A stretch of 5,064 nucleotides of DNA from an uncultured Clostridia bacterium (GTDB taxonomy: Bacteria > Bacillota_A > Clostridia > Oscillospirales > Ruminococcaceae): positions 1 through 5,064 of the forward strand of contig CAMVPV010000129.1 of assembly GCA_947169455.1 (NCBI GenBank), written 5' to 3'. The position numbers were made by a program, and so were the translations under genes. Shown piece by piece: positions 1 through 5,064 of the stretch (position 1 is its first letter; every line of letters starts with the position of its first letter). The notes under the pieces were generated by a model. It worked only from the letters and a program-made list of their open reading frames with translations. It made no database searches and was not told where the DNA came from.

Positions 1-4
1 GATG

Positions 5-241
5 TCAACGGCAGGCTGATTGTCGGAGTAGGTAGAGAATATCTGAGACTTCTTTTATGGGGATAGCATCAAACGGCATATCATCGGGGATGTTCCCGGT
101 AGTCCACCGCAGAAAGCGCAGGTACATACGCAGATCGGAGTAGTACGCCTCCACCGTTCTTTCGGAGCGGTTGCGTATGACCCTCATGTATGTTATGAAT
201 CCGCGGAGATAGGGCGGACATTCATTGAGATCAACATTCAT
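5..241 (-). CDS. Tyrosine recombinase (XerC/XerD-like), N-terminal core-binding domain; short or frameshifted
   Basis: The 78 visible residues match the N-terminal SAM-like, core-binding domain of tyrosine recombinases. Residues 10-45 carry the family pattern of a leading helix, then S-x-x-T-V-x-x-Y at about 26-33 and D-L-R-x-Y-x-R-F-L at 36-44. This domain clamps DNA; the catalytic R-H-R-Y domain should follow but is not in view. The frame ends at a TGA (5-7) well short of the usual ~300 residues. Another minus-strand frame is open to the window edge and ends in Ala-Val-Asp-Ile, which resembles the D-I/V-Y-x-F segment expected there, so a +1 frameshift near positions 10-40 is possible. The start ATG (239-241) overlaps the upstream VOC stop as ATGA, with AAGGTG seven bases upstream, so translation is probably coupled. 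Host Xer-like resolvase versus element integrase cannot be decided. Confidence 0.7.
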   Translation of the reverse strand: MNVDLNECPPYLRGFITYMRVIRNRSERTVEAYYSDLRMYLRFLRWTTGNIPDDMPFDAIPIKEVSDILYLLRQSACR

Positions 242-615
242 AATGATTCACCTTGCCGGGATAGATCGTTATCAGGAAAACTCCTGAGAAAAACCATATT
301 GTTGTCTGGGTCGTAAAAGCTCATACTGACCGCGCCCCACGGTCTTTCTGCGGGGGCTTCGATGATCTCTGCACCGAGAGACAGGACTTTTTGATATTCC
401 TTTTCAATGTCACCGACGGTAAACGCGATGCAGATATTCTGATTGCAGTTATTCTTCGCCGTTCCGTCGTTATATATCGTCAGCGCGGTCTCTTCGGAAA
501 TGATGAACTGGTGGGTATCATCATTGCTCCCGTTCTCTGTACCAAGAAGCTTTTTATAGAAATCCGCAAGCCGCCGGACATCATTTGTCAGCAGACACAC
601 TTCACCTAACTTCAT
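238..615 (-). CDS. VOC family (glyoxalase/bleomycin-resistance fold) protein
   Basis: This is a 125-residue protein, the usual length for a single-unit vicinal oxygen chelate protein made of two beta-alpha-beta-beta-beta halves. The first half starts with a strand at 2-11, N-D-V and a helix containing D-F-Y at 18-20. The second has I-A-F-T-V-G-D-I at 63-70, a helix to about 80, then P-W-G (92-94) and F-Y-D-P-D-N-N (100-106). Positions where metal-dependent members have His, His and Glu read Glu5, Cys62 and Phe109, so a classical glyoxalase I metal site looks absent. A ligand-binding, antibiotic-sequestering or degenerate-metal role is as likely as an enzyme. The start is supported by AAGGGGG (621-627) five bases upstream of the ATG. 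It is the first gene of a unit with the downstream recombinase and has its own strong promoter. The substrate is unknown. Confidence 0.88.
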   Translation of the reverse strand: MKLGEVCLLTNDVRRLADFYKKLLGTENGSNDDTHQFIISEETALTIYNDGTAKNNCNQNICIAFTVGDIEKEYQKVLSLGAEIIEAPAERPWGAVSMSFYDPDNNMVFLRSFPDNDLSRQGESL

Positions 616-620
616 GATTG

Positions 621-627
621 CCCCCTT
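621..627 (-). promoter_or_regulatory. Ribosome binding site of the VOC gene
   Basis: AAGGGGG on the minus strand, five bases before the ATG at 613-615. It supports that ATG as the start. Confidence 0.7.
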
Positions 628-665
628 AAAAGCTGAAGTTCACTTTAATGCAATATCATAGTAAC

Positions 666-694
666 ATATTACCACGCTGATACGGATTTGTCAA
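666..694 (-). promoter_or_regulatory. Sigma-A type promoter for the VOC/recombinase unit
   Basis: On the minus strand TTGACA (689-694) is followed by exactly 17 bases and TAATAT (666-671). The -35 is a perfect consensus and the -10 matches 5 of 6. Transcription would start near 659, giving a leader of about 44 nt before the VOC start at 615, with the ribosome site AAGGGGG inside it. This is the only convincing housekeeping promoter I see in the window. Confidence 0.8.
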
Positions 695-734
695 TGCACA
701 TTTACGCAATAATCGTATCGTCCTATGGCGGACA

Positions 735-748
735 GAATTGTTCAATTC
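735..748. repeat. Perfect inverted repeat in the divergent spacer, operator-like
   Basis: GAATTG and CAATTC flank a TT centre, a perfect 6+2+6 palindrome. It lies between the divergent VOC and penicillin-binding protein genes, about 40 bp upstream of the VOC -35 box and about 98 bp upstream of the penicillin-binding protein start. Its symmetry and place fit a dimeric regulator site, but six-base arms also occur by chance. An 8-bp palindrome GTGTACAC follows at 763-770. The rest of the 616-845 spacer shows no RNA gene or ORF. Confidence 0.3.
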
Positions 749-830
749 GCCCAAGCATTGCGGTGTACACACTTATTCATCGGGCGGCAAATATTTTTGT
801 AAAACCGGTAAATAATAACAGCATAACGAT

Positions 831-836
831 AAGGAG
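831..836 (+). promoter_or_regulatory. Ribosome binding site that sets the penicillin-binding protein start
   Basis: AAGGAG is the only good Shine-Dalgarno match here. It lies 9 bases before ATG 846, only 3 before the in-frame TTG at 840 and 15 before ATG 852. ATG 846 is therefore the preferred start. Confidence 0.75.
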
Positions 837-845
837 CTGTTGATC

Positions 846-2444
846 ATGAACATGAAAAACAGGGTCATCGCTGCTGCCGTGCCGATAATGCTGATGTACG
901 GTCTTACCGCAGCAAAGCTGTACAGCGTGATCTGCGATGAGCGCGTCATTTCAGCGGGAACAGGCAGGGGATACTATACCATAGGCGCACAGCGCGGCAG
1001 GGGAACTATCTGCGACCGCAGCATGACTCCGATAGTGAACACATCAAAAAAATACCTTGCGGTGATAGACCCCGTCCATTTCGACAGTGCAAGGCAGCTT
1101 CGGCATATCATCGATACGGAGAAATTCCGCAGCGGGATCGCCGGCAATACGCCGTTCCTTTGCGAAGCAGACGAAACCGCAGCGGAAAGCAGTCTGCCGG
1201 TGATATGGGTGTGGGACAGATATCCCTCGCCCTGTCCTGCGCAGCATATCGTGGGATATACATCCGGCGGGAGCGGCGTCAGCGGGATAGAAGCAGCGTA
1301 TGATGATATCCTTTCGGGCAGTATCTGCGAGAACATCACCTACAAGGTGAACGCGCTCGGTCAGGTGCTTGCGGGTGAGGAAAAGGAGATCACCGAGACG
1401 GGGAGCGGAGAAAGCTGTGTTATCACGTCACTCGACCTGCGCATACAGGAAATATGTGAGGAGGCTATGAACGGAATAGATATGGGAGCGGCGGTCGTAA
1501 TGGATGTCCACAGCGGCGAGGTGATCGCTTCGGTGAGCCGTCCGGTATATGATACCGAAAAGCTTGCAGATTACCTTGACGACGAGGACGCGCCGTTCAT
1601 AAACCGCGCATTTTCAGCGTACAGCGTAGGTTCCGTGTTCAAGACGGTTATCGCTGCTTCTGCGCTTGAAGCGGGCATCTCCGAGGAATACACACATCGA
1701 TGCGCCGGATATATCAAAGTGGGAGATCAGCGGTTCGGGTGCCACCTGTGGGGCGGTCACGGCGAGCTTGATATGCGCGGCGCAATGATAGAGAGCTGCA
1801 ATCCGTATTTCATAAGTCTCGGCAGGAATATCCCCGATGATATGCTTTACGGTATGATAACAGCAGCAGGATTCGGAAGTTCATGTGCCCTCGGGGGAAT
1901 AAAAAACAGCCCGGGCACGGTGCCCGCTCCGGATGAACTTGCTGTTCCCGCCGAAAAGGCAAATCTGTGCTTCGGGCAGGGCAGGCTGACTGCCTCACCG
2001 CTCCAGGTATGCAGATTTATCTGTGCTGCCGCAAACGGCGGGATACTACCGGAGCCCGTGCTGATACTCGGAACATCTGAAGAACGTTTCGCCTGCGTTC
2101 CCGGTAAGAGAATTATTTCCGAAAGCACCTCCGCAAAGCTGAAAAGCTTCATGAAGGATACTCTCGGAAAACACGGTTCTCTCGGGATACCCATCCATAC
2201 AGACGGGGGCGGCAAGACCTCCACCGCGCAGACGGGAAGATACGACGAAAACGGCAATGAATATATGAACTGCTGGTTCGCGGGATTTTTCCCGTATGAC
2301 GAACCGAAGTATGCCGTTGTGATAATGGCGGAGGAGGGGATATCGGGGAACGTCACCTGTGCTCCCGTATTCCGGGAGATAGCCGACAAAATCACATTGC
2401 TTGAATCTGGATCGACTGACCGTGTCAGTCCTGCCAGCGGATAA
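846..2444 (+). CDS. Class B penicillin-binding protein (peptidoglycan D,D-transpeptidase)
   Basis: This 532-residue monofunctional transpeptidase would cross-link peptide stems of peptidoglycan outside the membrane, normally beside a SEDS glycosyltransferase (RodA/FtsW type). Residues 6-26 form a single N-terminal membrane anchor. The class B pedestal domain shows R-G-x-I-x-D-R at 52-58 and S-G-I-E-x-x-Y-D at 146-153. The catalytic domain carries the nucleophile motif S-V-F-K at 263-266, S-C-N at 317-319 and K-T-S at 457-459, plus the typical F-G-Q-G-x-L-T-x-S-P-L-Q at 376-387. The third motif has Ser in place of the usual Gly of K-T-G. No PASTA domain is present, and the length resembles PbpA/SpoVD-core types, so division, elongation and sporulation roles all remain open. 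It holds 17 cysteines, many for an exported protein. I found no clear sigma-A promoter upstream. Its 3' end overlaps the convergent FtsA-like gene. Confidence 0.95.
   Translation: MNMKNRVIAAAVPIMLMYGLTAAKLYSVICDERVISAGTGRGYYTIGAQRGRGTICDRSMTPIVNTSKKYLAVIDPVHFDSARQLRHIIDTEKFRSGIAGNTPFLCEADETAAESSLPVIWVWDRYPSPCPAQHIVGYTSGGSGVSGIEAAYDDILSGSICENITYKVNALGQVLAGEEKEITETGSGESCVITSLDLRIQEICEEAMNGIDMGAAVVMDVHSGEVIASVSRPVYDTEKLADYLDDEDAPFINRAFSAYSVGSVFKTVIAASALEAGISEEYTHRCAGYIKVGDQRFGCHLWGGHGELDMRGAMIESCNPYFISLGRNIPDDMLYGMITAAGFGSSCALGGIKNSPGTVPAPDELAVPAEKANLCFGQGRLTASPLQVCRFICAAANGGILPEPVLILGTSEERFACVPGKRIISESTSAKLKSFMKDTLGKHGSLGIPIHTDGGGKTSTAQTGRYDENGNEYMNCWFAGFFPYDEPKYAVVIMAEEGISGNVTCAPVFREIADKITLLESGSTDRVSPASG
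2414..2430. repeat. Hairpin-forming inverted repeat across the convergent gene junction
   Basis: GACTGAC (2414-2420) and GTCAGTC (2424-2430) form a perfect 7-bp stem with a 3-base loop. It covers the TGA stop of the minus-strand FtsA-like gene (2425-2427) and lies just before the stop of the plus-strand penicillin-binding protein gene (2442-2444). Neither side has a following T-tract, so it is not a standard intrinsic terminator. A weak bidirectional terminator or a 3'-end stabiliser is possible. The palindrome is certain, its role is not. Confidence 0.4.
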
Positions 2445-4599
2445 CGGCAATGTCGCCTTCCTTGAGCGGTTCCATGAACCCGACGCTCTTTCCGTTCAGT
2501 GAGAGTATCATATCCTTGCCCGGAGGCGGGTTTTTGGTGTCTATATCGGCGATAGCCATGAGCTCGATGAATTCGTGCTGCGAGCTGCGGCGTTCAAGCG
2601 TTACCACGCGGTCGTTGAGTACGACCGTGATAGGCGCTCCCGGGTCTTCGTCCTCGGCAGCCGCCGCAGCGATCATTTCCTTGATGTCCTCGGGCGGGAT
2701 ATCCGCTCCCGGCGGTGTAGGTATGCCGTGTATCTCCTCTTCTGCCTCTGCTATCTGGCGGGCGATATTATGTGCGGATTCCTCTGCGGCGGCTGATTTG
2801 TCGCAGGTGATTATCTCATCGTTGTCATTCAGGTAATAATCGGAGCGCAGACGTTTCCCGTTCTTCATGAAGCAGATGCTGCTGCAGTCGAACGGCAGCG
2901 CCATTGAGAGCTCACCGAGGGTATCAACGGTTGAAACGGTGATATCATCGTAATTCTGTATCTTGTAATTTCCGCTTACATGGTGGCCGTTCGCATAGGC
3001 GGTCGTTCCGAAGAAGAATTCCACGCCATCTACCGTTACCCTGTGGTCGGAGACATCTCCCGCTATATCGGTTATCGTACATTCCGCATTCACGCCGTTC
3101 ACAGCTGGCGTGAACACCAGTACAGCTCCCTGCTTTACAGGTGTATCGAGGGCGGCAGGTATGCCGTTCAGCGTGATCTCGGCGGGTTCTGCGAGGGTGC
3201 CGCTCATCATTTTGCGCTCACCGTTGAGCATATATGTCAGGCTGCGTCCCGAGCGTCCGATTATCTCATTCGGCTTAAAGCCCGCGATACCGAGGATATC
3301 CATTACGGTGATCTTGTTCGTATCGAAAACGCGGATCTTCTGACCATTCAGCGTTACCGTGGAGAAATCATAGCCGCTGCCGAGCGTTGCGGTAACACCT
3401 ATGCCGATAGGCGTTACATATTCGGGGCCGCTTACTGCGAGCTCGCCTGCATCTATATTCTTCATGAACTTCTGACCGCCCACAACGACGCGGCTCTCGG
3501 GGATCTTAAGCTTTTCGGCGACTATCTTGGTGAGGTCGGGGAGCCTGCTGCCGCCGCCAACAAGGAACACCGCCGCGGGAGCTTCGCCGTTCGCTTCGAG
3601 AATGCTCTCCGAGATAGTCTCCGCGAGCATATCCACCGTCGGGAAAATGCTCTGGTAGAAATCGGCTGTTGAGATCTCCTGTTCCATGCCGAGTATATTC
3701 GTGTATTTTATCGGGTCGGAGTTGCTCAGCTTCATATCTTCCGCCGTTGCGAAATCGACAAGGTATTTCCTGATGATGTCCTCGGTTATCTCATCGCCGG
3801 CAACGGTCGCCATTGCATAGGCGACGATGCTGCCGTCGCGCGATATCGCGATATCCGATGTGCCCGCGCCGATATCCACGAGCGCGATATTTATAAGCCG
3901 CACGTCCGGCGGGATTATTACGTTCATCGCGGCGATAGGCTCCAGCGTCAGACTATGGACAGAAAGACCGTTGAGATCGGTAACGGAGTAAAGGCTCTCC
4001 ACGACGGAACCCGGCAGGAAAGCCGCGATTATCTCCGCAGAAGCTTTTCTTCCCTTGTGACCGAGCAGACTCTTTATCGGATAGCCGTCAAGGAAATATC
4101 TTACCACCGTATGACCTACGCAGTAATAGCTCGTGCCGCTCGTTTCGGGGTCATTATTCAGCGAGGACTGCGCCGACGCCACGGCGTCCATTTCGATAGA
4201 GCGCACCGCGTCCTCGGTGAGATGCCCCTTGTCCTCGATATCGGTATCCGACTGTATGCGGCAGGTCTTGAGCGCGCGTCCTGCCGCAGCTATGGAAACT
4301 GTGGTCAGTTCAACGGAATTGCGCTCTTCGAGGGCGCTTTTCACGATGCCCGTCACCTTTGCGACCTGGTTGATATCCTCTATCTGACCGTCAGTCATTG
4401 CGCGGCTGCGGTGAGGAACAGATATCGCATCATCGAGGATGAACACATCGTCTTCTATGTGCCCGAGAACACCGACTACCGTCCTTGTGCCGATATCGAG
4501 TGCGAAGATCTGCTTGTCTGTCTGCTTTGCGCGTTCTTTGCCTTCATTTTTAAGAGGAGCCGTTCCGTCGGCTTTTGACGATGTTTTTTTACCTGACAT
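2425..4599 (-). CDS. FtsA-family actin-like ATPase with long C-terminal beta-grasp-like extension
   Basis: This 724-residue protein starts with a Lys-rich tail (1-30), then an actin/HSP70-fold core of FtsA type. The phosphate-1 loop is A-L-D-I-G-T at 33-38, phosphate-2 is V-D-I-G-A-G-T-S-D-I at 241-250, and the adenosine motif is V-G-G-G-S-R-L-P at 347-354. FtsA-like signatures L-E-P-I-A at 219-223 and G-D-E-I-T-E-D-I at 268-275 are present, and residues about 95-215 fit the FtsA 1C/SHS2 region. FtsA tethers and organises FtsZ at the division site. FtsA proteins are usually about 420 residues and end in an amphipathic membrane helix; here about 315 residues follow the core instead. They read as three modules (about 414-500, 519-600, 656-724), each starting with a V-T/V-L/D-N/D-G-like strand and closing with a P-L-K-E-G-D-I type turn, plus an Ala/Glu/Pro-rich linker (601-655). 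The start has GGAGGA (4605-4610) five bases upstream. It lies 26 bp after the HD-GYP gene. A PilM-like or sporulation role is an alternative. Confidence 0.85.
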   Translation of the reverse strand: MSGKKTSSKADGTAPLKNEGKERAKQTDKQIFALDIGTRTVVGVLGHIEDDVFILDDAISVPHRSRAMTDGQIEDINQVAKVTGIVKSALEERNSVELTTVSIAAAGRALKTCRIQSDTDIEDKGHLTEDAVRSIEMDAVASAQSSLNNDPETSGTSYYCVGHTVVRYFLDGYPIKSLLGHKGRKASAEIIAAFLPGSVVESLYSVTDLNGLSVHSLTLEPIAAMNVIIPPDVRLINIALVDIGAGTSDIAISRDGSIVAYAMATVAGDEITEDIIRKYLVDFATAEDMKLSNSDPIKYTNILGMEQEISTADFYQSIFPTVDMLAETISESILEANGEAPAAVFLVGGGSRLPDLTKIVAEKLKIPESRVVVGGQKFMKNIDAGELAVSGPEYVTPIGIGVTATLGSGYDFSTVTLNGQKIRVFDTNKITVMDILGIAGFKPNEIIGRSGRSLTYMLNGERKMMSGTLAEPAEITLNGIPAALDTPVKQGAVLVFTPAVNGVNAECTITDIAGDVSDHRVTVDGVEFFFGTTAYANGHHVSGNYKIQNYDDITVSTVDTLGELSMALPFDCSSICFMKNGKRLRSDYYLNDNDEIITCDKSAAAEESAHNIARQIAEAEEEIHGIPTPPGADIPPEDIKEMIAAAAAEDEDPGAPITVVLNDRVVTLERRSSQHEFIELMAIADIDTKNPPPGKDMILSLNGKSVGFMEPLKEGDIAVIRWQD

Positions 4600-4604
4600 A
4601 GTGA

Positions 4605-4610
4605 TCCTCC
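4605..4610 (-). promoter_or_regulatory. Ribosome binding site of the FtsA-like gene
   Basis: GGAGGA on the minus strand, five bases before the ATG at 4597-4599. It lies in the 26-bp gap after the HD-GYP stop, so the second gene of the pair has its own strong initiation signal. Confidence 0.75.
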
Positions 4611-4625
4611 GATTTATAATAAGAA

Positions 4626-5064
4626 TTATTCATTCTGTGCGTCCTGCGGTTCTTCATTTTTGTCCTCCGCCTTGTCTTCCGACGCAAGCCCGCTGATAAC
4701 GAGATTGTATTTGCCGATGTCGTTGCAGAGGTCGTAGATGCTGCCGCTTGAATCCACCGAGATCAGGGGGCGCAGCGGCTGGTCAGGAAAATTTTTCAGC
4801 ACGGTCGCCATTTCGTGGTTGGAAAGCATGACGTGCGAACCGGTAGGGTAGGGAGCGACCTTGCGCAGGAACGCACGCACGACCATTTCATCAAAATGAG
4901 TACCCGTTCCGCCCATTATGAATTCTATCGCTTCGTTAGGCGGACTGGGTATGCGGTACGGGCGGTTCGAGGTGAGCGCGTCATATACATCTGCGACCGC
5001 GAGTATGCGTGCATAGAAGGGTATCCTCTCGCCGGCGAGCTTGAAGGGGTATCCGTTTCCGTCC
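4626..5064 (-). CDS. HD-GYP domain protein, C-terminal part (probable cyclic-di-GMP phosphodiesterase)
   Basis: The gene runs off the right edge; 145 codons to the TAA (4626-4628) are visible. It opens with D-G-N-G-Y-P (the GYP motif), then I-P-F-Y-A-R-I-L-A-V-A-D-V-Y-D-A-L and N-R-P-Y-R, the standard signature of HD-GYP phosphodiesterases, which hydrolyse cyclic-di-GMP. The metal-binding HD pair lies upstream, out of view, so activity cannot be confirmed. After the domain comes a segment typical of these proteins, with Y-P-T-G-S-H-V-M-L-S and P-L-R-P-L-I, probably a small beta domain, then an acidic tail of about 19 residues rich in Glu, Asp, Gln and Asn. An ATG at 4914-4916 lies inside the conserved domain and is not a credible start. 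The FtsA-like gene follows 26 bp downstream on the same strand, suggesting one operon whose promoter lies beyond the window. Confidence 0.92.
   Translation of the reverse strand, partial: DGNGYPFKLAGERIPFYARILAVADVYDALTSNRPYRIPSPPNEAIEFIMGGTGTHFDEMVVRAFLRKVAPYPTGSHVMLSNHEMATVLKNFPDQPLRPLISVDSSGSIYDLCNDIGKYNLVISGLASEDKAEDKNEEPQDAQNE

Noticed and set aside
391..609. Plus-strand 72-codon frame antisense to the VOC gene
   Set aside because: No family resemblance, and the minus strand has promoter, ribosome site and a full VOC fold.
770..830. Sigma-A promoter for the penicillin-binding protein in the AT-rich stretch before its start
   Set aside because: TAAATA/TAATAA could serve as a -10, but no acceptable -35 lies 16-18 bp upstream of any candidate. 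An alternative sigma factor is possible but I cannot support a specific one.
840..845. TTG at 840 as the start of the penicillin-binding protein
   Set aside because: Only 3 bases separate it from AAGGAG, too close for efficient initiation; ATG 846 has a 9-base spacing.
1847..2395. Long minus-strand open frame (182 codons) inside the penicillin-binding protein gene
   Set aside because: It lies fully antisense to a well-supported gene, shows no recognisable domain and is low-complexity in places. It is a shadow of the real coding frame.
2980..3672. Plus-strand open frame of 230 codons antisense to the FtsA-like gene
   Set aside because: The product is rich in Arg, His, Tyr and Ala without family motifs, as expected of an antisense reading of a biased coding frame. 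The opposite strand has clear FtsA motifs.
3955..4578. Plus-strand open frame of 207 codons antisense to the FtsA-like gene
   Set aside because: It starts without a convincing ribosome site, has no recognisable domain and overlaps the conserved ATPase core on the other strand.
4600..4640. Promoter or terminator between the HD-GYP and FtsA-like genes
   Set aside because: The minus strand has a TATTAT-like -10 but no matching -35, and the short AT-rich 5-bp inverted repeats are too weak to be a terminator. Co-transcription is the simpler reading.

Overview
The window looks like chromosomal DNA from an anaerobic Firmicute of class Clostridia, most likely a Ruminococcus-like member of the Ruminococcaceae/Oscillospiraceae. 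I base this on the style of the proteins (an FtsA-like ATPase with a long C-terminal extension, an HD-GYP protein, a short class B penicillin-binding protein), strong GGAGG/AAGG ribosome binding sites and mid-range GC. The assignment is inferred from protein character, not from a database match.

Layout. Positions 1-615 (minus strand) hold a two-gene unit: a VOC/glyoxalase-fold protein followed, through an ATGA overlap, by the N-terminal part of a tyrosine recombinase. The recombinase frame closes after 78 codons, before any catalytic residue, so it may be frameshifted near the window edge. This unit has a textbook sigma-A promoter (TTGACA, 17 bp, TAATAT) in the 230-bp divergent spacer at 616-845. 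The spacer also carries a perfect 6+2+6 bp palindrome. Positions 846-2444 (plus strand) encode a 532-residue class B penicillin-binding protein with one N-terminal membrane anchor. Its 3' end overlaps by 20 bp the 3' end of a minus-strand gene (2425-4599) for a 724-residue FtsA-family actin-like ATPase. A perfect 7-bp hairpin lies over this tail-to-tail junction. Upstream of the FtsA-like gene on the same strand, 26 bp away, is the 3' part of an HD-GYP phosphodiesterase gene that runs off the right edge.

How the genes may work together. The right half combines envelope and division functions: septal or side-wall peptidoglycan cross-linking (PBP), an FtsA-like filament or scaffold ATPase, and a cyclic-di-GMP type signalling enzyme in one apparent operon with it. 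The most unusual object is the FtsA-like protein. Its actin-like core ends near residue 408, and about 315 further residues follow. I read these as three beta-grasp (ubiquitin-like) modules separated by an Ala/Glu- and Pro-rich linker, with no recognisable C-terminal membrane-targeting helix. The left half (VOC protein plus recombinase) appears functionally unrelated. I saw no tRNA, rRNA, CRISPR array, insertion sequence or riboswitch.
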